Shown here: positions 1-11,000 of the stretch, piece by piece | Layout: each line of letters starts with the position of its first letter | How positions within the stretch are numbered: the stretch's first letter is position 1 | Virus record (IMG/VR): IMGVR_UViG_3300045922_001038 | Span: 1-64,000 of that record | DNA: 64,000 nt | Source: a virus | Strand: one strand, 5' to 3' | Notes under the pieces: generated by a model | The model's database searches: none | Told to the model about the DNA's origin: nothing | What the model saw: the letters and a program-made list of their open reading frames with translations, nothing else | Translations under genes and position numbers: made by a program

Positions 1-3000
1 CAGTATGTCTTGTACGTAGCGGTCGTTTTTGCCTTTGATCTTTTGCAGCAACTCCATCATCATTTCCCTGAACGCAAACGCACGGCCACGGTCGTACTCT
101 TCTGAAAACTCATCGTAAAAGATGTCGCTCCCGTACAGCAAATGTCCCCTGGAACCGTAACGTTCAACCCACAAGGGCACAAGGTATTTGCGGAATTGCA
201 TCAACAGGCTGCCAAACCAATACCGTTGCGCAAGCACACGTGTTTCATCCCGGTAGTTGCCTTGCATCTTTTGGTTCAACGCAATGGTACGTCGTTCGAT
301 GGCCAATTCAAAATTCGAAATGGCATTTGGGTCCGTCCGGATCGGGTTGCCTTTCAAATCCGTAACCCCTTTTTCTAGCACTAAGTACCCATCTTGCAGT
401 GAGTATGCGTCCCATAGGGTTATCTCTTCCCCTTTGCTGTTTTTTACCGGGGTGGACCTCAACATAGCGTACAACAGAGAGCCTTGCGTCAGGAACTCCC
501 CTACGTTCTCCGCCACAAACAGCAGGTTCTTGTTCAACGCCCCGATGAAGCGGCCGTACTTTTGGTTTTTCAGCATGCCGCCTTGGTTGGGCGATTTTTC
601 CAAGGTGTCTTCCACTATTTTGTACTGTTTCAACAAGGCCCCTAGCTTGGTTTTTGATTTGGGTTTCCACATGCCGTCATTGTTGTACTCTCCGGCAAAC
701 ACGACTTCGGCGGTTGCCCTCAGGCCTCCTGCTAGATAGGCTTTCTTCAGGTAGCGGTTTCCAGTGGCTTCCACCAACCGGGTCAAATGCCCGCCCAACG
801 TATCCGTGGTGGCGGACGTAAAGTTGAAAGCCAGCGTAACGTAGCTCATGTAGTTCTGCAAGGCAGCCGACACTTTCACCGCCACCTTGTCTTGGTTTTT
901 AGCTGACATCTCCCGGTAAAAGTTGATTGCAAACCAGTTGCTGAACTGGCTCATCGCGTTGGACGCATCCCCGGTAGTGTACAAAGGCTGGTTGGTCTTT
1001 TTGTTGACAAACACAACTCCTCTCCGGTTGATGGGCCCTTTCCGGAGCTGCATCTGCTTGAAGTGGTGTATCGTCAACAACGCCTCGGGTTCCAGCGTAA
1101 CTTTCGCTCTGTGTTCGTGCGCAGCCTCGGCGTATTTGTACAACGCGGTAACGAAATCGTCGTCTGTGTTGGGGATTTTTGTGGTGTCGATTTCAATGCC
1201 TGAATTGCCCAAATAGTAGAAAGGGACCATGTTGATCACGTTCCCTAGTTCGTCCACCGACACAGGTATGATCTCTTCCTTGGGGTTCACCAAGTCCCTG
1301 AGCTTTTCCATTATGTCTTTCGACAACAGTTTCTTTACTTGTGTTGGCACCCCCCTAATTGTGGCTATCGCCTTGTCGATGTCTGTTTGGTCTTGGTAAA
1401 TGGCAGGCACGTACCCCAAATTGACCAGCGTCTCGTCCCGTAACGTGTAGTAGGTCAATGACACATGGGTCAATTTCTCTATCTGTTCATATAACTGCTC
1501 CAAAGCGGACCCTGGTGGTATTTGCTGGGCAAATTTTGGGTTCGCTTTGTGCGAGTACTTTTTGTACTCGCTGATTAGTTTTTCCTTTGGTTTAATCTTA
1601 AAACCAAACAATGGATTGTCTTGGATTCCATTAGTTGTGTAAGCTTCCAGCCGGTAAGCTGATTTCCAAGTTGGGTATTTGATATACTGGGGAAGGGATC
1701 TGCGTCGAACTCCATTTTCGTCTTCAAATTGAGTGAAACTATCATAAATCTGTTGTCCAGCACCGGACAATTCTACTGTTTCCCACATGAATTTATTGTA
1801 TGGAGTTATACTATTTAATACAATATCAGCTTTCTTTTCTTTATAGTTTTCAAAAGCTTTGTCAAATTCAATATCACTAGAAAAATCGTCTTTATTAGGT
1901 TTTTCTAATTCTGTTAGTTCTTTAAGACCTTTTAAGTAAGCCTTCTTTCTAGCTAAGTATTCAGTTACCCATTCTATATTGTCGTCTCTTTGTATAAACC
2001 TACCGGTTCGTTTCCCCATTGAATCAGTTTCAAACAACTGCATTATCGAGTGTCCTTCGGCCTTTACTTGCTTTATAATTTCAGTTAGATTTCGGTTAAA
2101 TTCATAAGCTTCATGCCTAGCGCGACCAAGTTCAAAATCAAACCTCTTTATAAACAAAGACAATAATGGAATGTTTGAGTGATGTGCCGCTATAGTAACT
2201 TTTTGAAGCCAGTTTGAATCAAACTGAGGTCCAAAAAATATCTGGTGAAGCTTTTTAAGATCTTCGTTTTTTTGTGATTCAGATTTTGTGGTACCATCTG
2301 GAAGTATGTCTGACAATAAGCCTTTTATCTCTGGATTTCCTGCATACTCAGCCAGTTTTTGCATGGTAAGGTCTTCATATACTATAGCCAGTTTGTTTTT
2401 CAGGTCTTTGATTTTAAGCTTAACGTGGCTGGTCAATTGGTTAAACTTGTCAGCATTTTCTTGTGCTTCTTTTGCTGTAAATAAAGGGGTTCCATCCGCT
2501 CCAATTATGTTGGCAAAATCGTTTGCGGTAAGCACTGGAGATACTAGTTTTTCCCAAATCGCAATCGTATTGTAAGCACTTTGAATAAACGACATTTGAT
2601 CTTCGTAGGTTTTTCCACGGAGATACGTAGGTGTACGTAAAGTACCATTCAACACAAATTGTTGGGGGGCACGCGACAAGTATTGTTCCAAGCGTTCAAT
2701 TTCACCTAAGTCTTGCCATTCATACGCTTTTACCCCATTTACAACTACTTGGCGTTTGTTCTCAACTCCGAGAAGCGATTTAATGTAAGTTACAAAACCA
2801 TCATAATATGGGGTATTTTCCATTGTCCATATTAAGTTCATCAATTTGTCTTTAGTTGCATAGATGTCGCCTCTTACGTTGTATTGCTCCAAACGCACTT
2901 TTAACGCATCTGTGATAGATTTTACCAAATCATTTATTGCGGATGTATTCACCCTATAATCAGGTACCCTTTGATATGTCGATCGTGATTTTTGGGGTAC

Positions 3001-5001
3001 TCGACTTACCAAACCTAGTTCGTTAAGTACTTTTTCAAAACGTTGATTGTCTAACCGTACTGTATTTTTTGGAAAATCAAAGGAATCAAAACGAGCAGTA
3101 CTTTCATTGAATGTACCTTTAATCACCACTAACTCCAATGAATCTACCCTAAACCCATTTGAAGCTAGGATGGCTTGGTAAGTAGCAAGTTGAAGATTGT
3201 ACTTGCTTTTGTCGTGATTTTCAAGATCGGAGTGTACGCCTCGCAAATATCGAGGTCCATTTTTTGGAGGGGTAGAAAATGGGTCTTTTAATTTGTGCGT
3301 CTTTACTTTGAAGTCGAGTATTTTGGCTTCGCTTGTAGTAGGGTTTACAACCAACAAGTCGATGGTACCGGCTACATTTTCTTTGCCTAACGTCTCAGGG
3401 AATACAGTTAATTCATTGACAATTAACGTAAACCCATCTTTTTTAAGCTCTTCAAAGAATTCGTATAGGTATTCATAAGCGTCTTCTACTTGTTGGTCAG
3501 TCATGAAGGCACCGTAACGCTTCACATTGGCCAAGACTTCCTGTTTGTATTTCACCTCCTCAGGGGTAGTCGCAGGCAAATGGGCAAACGTTTGGAACGA
3601 TTTAACCTTGGTGAGTACTCCCTGCTTTGATTCGCCGTTCCCTACCAACTCCGCTATGTAGTGGAATACGGTCCCGGTGTCGCGTTTCGCAGCCCATTGG
3701 TCAAGCGTTACTTCCTTTGGCACGCCCGTAACCAATTCGATTTGTTGCGCAACCGCTTCCGCATCAAACGGGTACAGGTAGCGGTCTTGGTTGAAAGCCG
3801 TGATGCGGGTAAACGTAACGTTGGGATTGCTCTTAAGCCGGTACCTAGATTGCTTGAGGTTGGTGTCGTAGTAACGCTCAATCATTCGCTGCTGCATCTT
3901 GAGGTCGTCGATTTGGTCTTGCACCGACTTTTGGTAGTACACCGACCCAATCGGCAGCCTTTCAAACGGGGTGATGGTACCCGAAACCAACTGGCGCGCC
4001 AATTCCTTGATGGGGTCGCGCGTTACGCCAAAGAGTTCCGCCAAGGCGTCCAGTATGCGGTTGATGAAGATTTTGATCTTTGTGCTGTTCAAAAGCTCTT
4101 CGTGCTCGACTTGGGCTTTTGCCCCCAGCGCGGTTACCAGCACTTCCATCTCAAGGGTGCGCGCATCCGCCTCCGGGTAAGCCATGACTACGCGATCCCA
4201 AAGTTCGGTCCCTTTCAGGCTTTCTATCGCCTTGCGCACTAGGGGGTTGTCATACCCAAGCAACTCAACCAGGATGTGGCCGAATTCGTGGTACAGGGTG
4301 TCTTGCTTCAACCGGGTAGGGTGTATCTTGATTTCCGCTTTGCTGGCGGAGACAAAGCGCACTTCCCCGCTGCCCGTTATCCCCATGTCTTCGGTAACCG
4401 TTACTTTTATCCCCGCCTTTGCGAAGGCTTCCGTCAGGAACTTAGCCTTGCGTTGCTCGGTCGAGTTGTAGTTTATGGGGTAAGTGTCTTTGGTCGTAAA
4501 GGCAGACGGGACTTTGACGTTGATGTTTCCGTCAAACGTAACCTCCTTGATGTCGTTTGGATTGGTTACCAGTGCGTACCTAACACCGCCCACTATCCCG
4601 ACGGTGTTTTGTGGGTTGTCTTTTGTGACCCTCACGAAATACGGCAGGTCCCCCGGTTTTGCGGGCTTTTCCGAAAACAAAAACCTACGTGGGTAATCGG
4701 TTTGGATTTTCTTTGACAGTTCGTTTTGGACGGTAGAGTTGTGTACCCAATACATAGGCAATGGCTCTCCCAACTCATTGCGAACCAAGCTAATGCGTGC
4801 CTTTAAGTAGGAATCTTCGACCCCTTGCGCCCTCAGGTTCACGTCCTCTTCCCAGTTTCCAAACCAAGCCGCAAAGTCAGGCCCCTTGGCTTGTCGAAAC
4901 ACTTTGTATGCGGTTACCCTGTCCTTGAAAACAGTTTCCAGTTCGTCGAACAAAAGCGACGGAGAGTTGTTAGTTTGTGGTACTAGAACGCACGTAGCCA
5001 T
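1..5001 (-). CDS. Giant virion (cargo) protein with zincin and PD-(D/E)XK nuclease-like domains, partial
   Basis: The frame is open from the ATG at 4999-5001 to the left window edge, giving at least 1,667 residues with the C-terminus missing. It begins 3 bp after the stop of the 3,704-aa gene, so the two are co-transcribed. At about residues 236-242 there is a YHEFGHIL zincin motif (HExxH metalloprotease). At about residues 535-610 a GTIDLLVVN strand, an ILDFKVK strand and a NLQLATYQ helix form the D...DxK...QxxxY pattern of RecB/Cas4-type PD-(D/E)XK nucleases. The rest is mostly charged and helical. Crass-like phages carry two or three giant proteins ejected with the DNA, and combined protease and nuclease modules are typical of them. 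Proteolytic maturation of cargo and attack on host DNA are inferences. The start is supported by the tight spacing. The family placement is solid, the activities are not shown. Confidence 0.85.
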   Translation of the reverse strand, partial: MATCVLVPQTNNSPSLLFDELETVFKDRVTAYKVFRQAKGPDFAAWFGNWEEDVNLRAQGVEDSYLKARISLVRNELGEPLPMYWVHNSTVQNELSKKIQTDYPRRFLFSEKPAKPGDLPYFVRVTKDNPQNTVGIVGGVRYALVTNPNDIKEVTFDGNINVKVPSAFTTKDTYPINYNSTEQRKAKFLTEAFAKAGIKVTVTEDMGITGSGEVRFVSASKAEIKIHPTRLKQDTLYHEFGHILVELLGYDNPLVRKAIESLKGTELWDRVVMAYPEADARTLEMEVLVTALGAKAQVEHEELLNSTKIKIFINRILDALAELFGVTRDPIKELARQLVSGTITPFERLPIGSVYYQKSVQDQIDDLKMQQRMIERYYDTNLKQSRYRLKSNPNVTFTRITAFNQDRYLYPFDAEAVAQQIELVTGVPKEVTLDQWAAKRDTGTVFHYIAELVGNGESKQGVLTKVKSFQTFAHLPATTPEEVKYKQEVLANVKRYGAFMTDQQVEDAYEYLYEFFEELKKDGFTLIVNELTVFPETLGKENVAGTIDLLVVNPTTSEAKILDFKVKTHKLKDPFSTPPKNGPRYLRGVHSDLENHDKSKYNLQLATYQAILASNGFRVDSLELVVIKGTFNESTARFDSFDFPKNTVRLDNQRFEKVLNELGLVSRVPQKSRSTYQRVPDYRVNTSAINDLVKSITDALKVRLEQYNVRGDIYATKDKLMNLIWTMENTPYYDGFVTYIKSLLGVENKRQVVVNGVKAYEWQDLGEIERLEQYLSRAPQQFVLNGTLRTPTYLRGKTYEDQMSFIQSAYNTIAIWEKLVSPVLTANDFANIIGADGTPLFTAKEAQENADKFNQLTSHVKLKIKDLKNKLAIVYEDLTMQKLAEYAGNPEIKGLLSDILPDGTTKSESQKNEDLKKLHQIFFGPQFDSNWLQKVTIAAHHSNIPLLSLFIKRFDFELGRARHEAYEFNRNLTEIIKQVKAEGHSIMQLFETDSMGKRTGRFIQRDDNIEWVTEYLARKKAYLKGLKELTELEKPNKDDFSSDIEFDKAFENYKEKKADIVLNSITPYNKFMWETVELSGAGQQIYDSFTQFEDENGVRRRSLPQYIKYPTWKSAYRLEAYTTNGIQDNPLFGFKIKPKEKLISEYKKYSHKANPKFAQQIPPGSALEQLYEQIEKLTHVSLTYYTLRDETLVNLGYVPAIYQDQTDIDKAIATIRGVPTQVKKLLSKDIMEKLRDLVNPKEEIIPVSVDELGNVINMVPFYYLGNSGIEIDTTKIPNTDDDFVTALYKYAEAAHEHRAKVTLEPEALLTIHHFKQMQLRKGPINRRGVVFVNKKTNQPLYTTGDASNAMSQFSNWFAINFYREMSAKNQDKVAVKVSAALQNYMSYVTLAFNFTSATTDTLGGHLTRLVEATGNRYLKKAYLAGGLRATAEVVFAGEYNNDGMWKPKSKTKLGALLKQYKIVEDTLEKSPNQGGMLKNQKYGRFIGALNKNLLFVAENVGEFLTQGSLLYAMLRSTPVKNSKGEEITLWDAYSLQDGYLVLEKGVTDLKGNPIRTDPNAISNFELAIERRTIALNQKMQGNYRDETRVLAQRYWFGSLLMQFRKYLVPLWVERYGSRGHLLYGSDIFYDEFSEEYDRGRAFAFREMMMELLQKIKGKNDRYVQDIL

Positions 5002-5004
5002 AGG

Positions 5005-8000
5005 TTAGATGCAAATATCAGCGTCGTTGCTAGCTGACATAGGTAAGTGGTTGTCGTTTTCTGGGTTGAACAGTTGCATCCATTTGTGCAACAATGTAGA
5101 ATCGTTTTCAAAGGTAATGTTTAGCTGCTTAGTTTCGAAACCAGACGTAAAGTTTTCAGCTTTAGTGATTCCCAGTTGGTTCATAATACCAAGAAGAGAA
5201 CGAACATAGCTTTTACCTCCGTACTTAAAACCGTGGTTTTCAAATTCATACAGAATAGCTTCTTCCAAAAAGTACGCCAAGTTCAAGTCTTTGTTGGCTT
5301 CCGCTTCGTGGTACAACCGGGTTGCCGCGTAATACGCTGCGTCCCGGTCATCCCGACTAGCCCGTGGGTTTCCTTCCACCGTAGGAACTGTTTGGTTCCT
5401 CTCTTCGTTTGCACTCGCTTTATTGCCGAATATAAGGTAGTTAAAGAAGTCATTACCTTGATATTCAGGACGTTGTTTGTAATACCTTAGCTTAGTTACG
5501 AAAGGTAAATTTATCCATTCTTCATGTTCATAATAATCTTTTATGAGAGTTATTAACGCGTCTTCAGGCTCTCGTTTGGCGTAAGTATCAATCGATAGAT
5601 ATTGGAAACTACCTCGTAATACTTGTATCATTTGTTCCTTAAACTTGGAAGGAGCAACTTGGTGTTTAAGAACAAAGAATGGCGAAAGTGCTTTTTCCAT
5701 TGTACTATAAATGTTCAAGATATTTTTTAACATCAAAGCAACAGCAGGAATTTTTTCTTGTGTTTCAATAAGCTTTTTACCTAAGTTGTTTTCTTCATGT
5801 TCTGGTTCTATAATATTGTCAAGCATACGAGTAACTTTATTAGTACTCCTAAAACCATCATAGTCTAATGCATCTAGTTTCATTATTAGTACTAAATTCT
5901 TTTGCCAGTACGTAAACATATCAAAAATATGACCAACAATTACTGCTGCTCGTGTACACTCACGAAGTTCATCTACGCTTAAATCAAAGTAATGTTTGTT
6001 TTCAGCCCTGATCTGTTTTAGAGCTTCCACATTAAATTGCAATCCATTCGGGTGATCGTCTTCTACCTCTTTGTGGGGTGGAATTGTGTTTTTCCAAGTA
6101 AAAGAAGGATCACGTAAATCCCACCGTTCGCCTAACAACTTGCTTCCCATAGAAGAAGTCGCTATTGAACGGTCTGGCTTAAACCTAGACTTAAACTCGT
6201 CTGTAATTAAAGCTGCATAATTATGGAGTGTAATTGGTTTGTCTGAAGTTTCTATTAACAACTTCAACAATTCAGGAAAATTTGGTTTTTCTGAGGTTTT
6301 TAAATCTCGGTCATATTTTTTCCTTTTTTCACTTGCTATATCTTCTTGTTCAGTTTCAGTCAATGCACCAAGATCAATATCCAAAAAATTGCTCTTTTCA
6401 ACCGCCAACATCACTTGCGTGTATTGGTTTACCATAGGAGAGCCTAGCAACGCCAAGGTTTCGTCCAATGTGAAAGCACCTGACGAAATCATGAACATCC
6501 CAAGCGGGACCGTAATTGTGTTCCCTCCCCATATGGTAATCTGGGGGTCTTTGCTCATGTCCAACACCGCCGCCACGAACTCTTTCAAAGAGTCTATGAT
6601 CAACCCTTGGTTTTTGTCGTGTTTTACGTATTTGTTGTCGTAACTCCAGTTTACGCGCGTCCCTTCCCGTGACGTTAAGTTCAGGTTCAACGCCTGTGCT
6701 ATCCCAAACGTAGACAGTATGTTCGCGGCTATGCCGATCAGTTTTTTGCCTTGAGCCCCGTCTTCCAACAATTGAGTGTTCAAGTTGACGGGGTGCGCTT
6801 TTTTGGCGGACTGCGACAGCCCCTTGTTGTACTCCTTCATCTTGTTGAAAGACGAAGTCGAGTGCGTTTCGTCGAAATGGTTGGGCGCCCCGAACAGGGT
6901 GAGGTAAAAATCCAGCAGCTGGTTGTGCCGCTGTTTTTCGGCCAAGCGCCGGCCCTTGTTTGTGTTGGCCAACGACGTAGTGGTCATGGACGAGGGGATC
7001 GCGTACACTTTCCCGTTCTTGTTCACTAGGTTACGGGTGTGCGTGTACAATTTGTCTACGTCAAAGTCCATGCCCGTCTGGGTGATGATTTCGTCCGCCA
7101 CCACTATAGACGGCCCGTAAGCAGGGCCAAGTATCCCCACGGGCTTGACGATGAACGTCGAGTACTTCCCTTCGTTTGGCAGGCGGAACGCTATGTGGAG
7201 CAGGTCGTCCTTGTTGGTGATGTGCTTAAACGCAATTAGCGATTTGTTACGTCGGTACAAGGCGGAACTAAACGCAGGAACCAAAGCCTCGACTATGTAA
7301 ATGTCGTTTCCATCAGCTGTGGTATGGAGTTTTGCCCATCCGAGCTTGGGGGTTTCTTTCTTCGCGGAATACTTGTCCCGGTGGTGGAAAATGGCCACTT
7401 GGCCGTCTTTTGACGCCAACTCCACGTAGTCGTTCTCCGCCATAAGTTTGGCAAACTCCCGCTCCCCTACATTGTACTCCCGGTTACGGGACGACGGCCC
7501 ATCCGCGATGAAATCCGCCCGCGCCTCTATGGCCTTCATCAGCTCCTCTTTATACACCGGGGCCCGGCCTGCCGTGTTTCCGTTTACCGAAACGAACACC
7601 ATGTCGGTGGCTTCGTATTGGCCAACGTTCGCTTTCCCTATCGCTTTCCACGCGTCCAAATACAGTTTGGAGGACTTGACCGACTTGGGGTGGATGATCG
7701 CCTTGTTTGCCTTCGACGATTTCCTTTGGTCTTTGCTTGCGTAAGGGTTCGGGTTGACCTTGGTAAGGTCAATCTCGTTCTTGTTGGACAAGTCCGGACC
7801 GGCAGGCTTCCATTTAGCCAGCCACTCAGGGTCAAGGCTTACGTCCTGCTTGTGCGAAAGCCCGTCGTTGCGGAAGTCCTTTGGGTCGATGTCAAACCCT
7901 ATGGAAGACACTGCCACCGCCGAATACCCCGGGGTACGGAGGTCTATGCCTTTGCGCTGCACCAAAGACGACAGGAACGCCTCGGGACGGTCGCCAAAAG

Positions 8001-11000
8001 CCGGGAAATCAAAGAACGCCCCGCTGTACAACGATTCCTCCACGGACCTGTCGATGGCTTTTTTCCTTAGCTCGCTCTCCAGGTAGTCCATCAACTTGTC
8101 TACGTCGATCCGGTCCCCTTCTTCTGTAAACAGTTCTTTTTTAAGGACTTCCAAGTTGTCTTGGTACATACTAGCCAACAGCATGTGGTAAGCCTCTTGC
8201 AGCTCTTCCCCCTGCATCACGGTAGGTTTCCCGTTGACGTTCACTTTGTAATGCGCTTCCGCGTCCAAGTTCGCAATCGCCACCTTGCGGAGCTGCGCGG
8301 ACAACTTGTTGGTTTCGTTCTCCACTTCGGACGGAACTGTCATCTGCACCCCCCAGTACTTCATTGAGGTGGGGAAAGACCTTATGTTCCGTTGGTCTTC
8401 GGGGAGCAGCTTTCCCTCTTTGTCAAACAGCGTGGAGTAAGTGCCCCACCCAAACTTGGCGGCGGAAGACGGCATGATTATGTCGACGGGCTTGTCCCCG
8501 TCCATCAAGTTGGCCAATTCGTTGCGGGTTTTGAACGAATGCAGCTGCGGCCAGATGATGCTCATCGACAGTTTTGCATTCCGGAGGTACGAGTCCTGCC
8601 TTGACGGGTTGTACTTTTGCTCTACGTAAAACGGTTTGATGGGGGTAAAAAATCCAAGCTTGTTGAGTTGGTACAACTCTTTCGGGGTCAGCTCTTTGCC
8701 GTTGAACAATTTGTACACAGGATTGTTGGGACTGTCCCAAGACCTTTCCCACCTGCCTTGGTTGCGAAGGAACCGTTCCAAAAACCTCGGCGTAACCCAT
8801 ACCTGCGCGTCTGCCGCGTTGATGGTATCCCCCGGCTTGCCGAGCCCCTTTTCGATGGCATCCTTGGACATTTCAAGCTCTATGTCCTGTATCAGGATGG
8901 TGTTAACGGTATCGTGCTCGTTTATGCCTTTTTGCGTAGGGGATACAATCGTTTTCGCACGCTTGTTTTTGTCTATAAGGGATTTGTACTGACTGGTATG
9001 GCCTAGCGTGAGCGTGTCCAAAGTGCGGCGGTACACAAATTGGTGGTACCTAAACTCCAAACGGATCAGCCTGTAAACCAAGCTTTTGGGTATCTGGTTA
9101 TACTCAAACGTTGGAGTGTACAGCCCAAGCCGTTTGAAAAGCTCCTCCATGTCGTTCGTGTCCACGGAAGCCCCAGTCTCGACCAAAAACTCCTTGGCTG
9201 CGTTTTCAAACACTACGTCCCAGTTGACGTCTTCCCGGTAGGTCCCGTTTACAACCTCCAACTGCTGTATAGAAGGCAAATGCTCATAAGTAACAAACTT
9301 CAAATTGTTGCCGGCACGTACTTTGTTGTTGGCAACGTCTATCTTGAAATCGCGATGCTCGATCAGCAAATCGTCATCGCGGTTCATTTTTTGCCTATAA
9401 GCAATGTTTATACGTGCTATGTTGTCTAAAGCAGTTTTGATGTCCCCCGAAAACTCCCCGTAGTTTACGGTTCCCCCGGGCCCGGTTTCAAACAAATCGG
9501 GAATCACCAGCCCAACGTTTTTGGGGCTTCCCACGTGGAGCATTTTGTAAATGCGCAACTGCTGGCTGATCCGGGCTTTCTCGTACTGGAGGTCCTTTAT
9601 GACCTCGTTTTTGAAAAGCTCGACACCGTCTTTCAGTTGGTCCTGCACCTCCTTGAGCAGCAGGTGTTTTTTGGTAGACAGTTCAGCGACGGAAACGATG
9701 CCATTCAGCCGGGGAACGTTAAACACCCAATAAGAAGGGCTGTCCGCATGCGCTTGAGTGGTGATGCGAACGCTGTTGTTTTTACCCCCACGGTAAAACA
9801 AGGTAATTTCGTACTTGTCGTATTCATCCTTGAACAACAGCGAACTGATTTTGCGCCCAGTTGGACGCTTCCCAAAGGAAGGCCCAAGCTGTTTAATCCC
9901 GTCGATCGGGTTTAACGACACTTGGTTTTGCTCAAGCAGTTCATAGTTTACATACCAACTTCCATCGGGGCTGTACTTTACCAGCTGTTCAAAAAACGCG
10001 TCGTGGTAGTAAGGGGACGCTTTGTTGCCCGCACGGACAGCCGCCACGTGCCTCGACGCCAACAAGCGTATGGCTTCCATTTTGCTGTCGTCGATTTTGT
10101 CGAACAACTTGGCAAGGTCGCTAAGGTAGTTTGAAACGGCAGCTGCATAGTACGGCTCCCCGTCCACGTTCTTTTCTTGGTTGCTCTTGAACAAGTTTGC
10201 AAACGGTATGAAAGGCTGTATGGCAGCCGGCAAACGTCCTGTCTGCTTTGTAAGCAACAACTTGATGTACAGCGCTTTGTCCTCACGGATTTGTTCCGGG
10301 GTCATGGTTGCATACGCTTCCCGGTAGGCGGCGTTGCGGCCAGAGTACCCTTTGGCCATGTAGAATTCTGTCGTGGTAAAGCTTAGCGTAGACCCCACAA
10401 ACGTCTTTAAGTATTCAACGGCAGCTTCGCGTTTTTGCTCCTCCGTAATCGAAGGCATTTGGTTTTTACTGAAATGTAAATCCAAAGCCTTCCGAGTGAG
10501 GTTGTGGTAAACAAAATTGCCATTGTCGTCAACGCCTTGGATTTTCAAAGCCAACCCAGTTTCAGTGATAAACTTGGTGATGGCGTCCAGAAGCTTCTCG
10601 TATGGCAACTGGTATATAGCTGCATAGTTCAAGGGCTTGCGGATTCCCAAGATGTAATCTAGACCGAAGCTGTCTAAATTGCTTTGTATGGTGTTGTAAA
10701 TGTATTGGACACTTTCATTTGAAAATTTGCTGCTTCCCGTGTAAATGCGCGAAGGCGATACAAACACTACGATCTTTTTCTGTAGTTGTTTGTCAAAGAA
10801 GTACACAAACTTGTCCCGTAGGATGGAGTTGTCGTCCAAAGTTGCGACCAACTCCAAAAACCCGGGCCGCACCTGCCCCAGCGCCTGCAATTGCCGGCGC
10901 ATGTCATCCCACGTAACCAAACCGATCAACGTAGATTCCAGCGTGGCGTACGCATCCTCGAAATTCAGATAGGAAACGCTGTCTTTGGGGTAGTAGGTGG

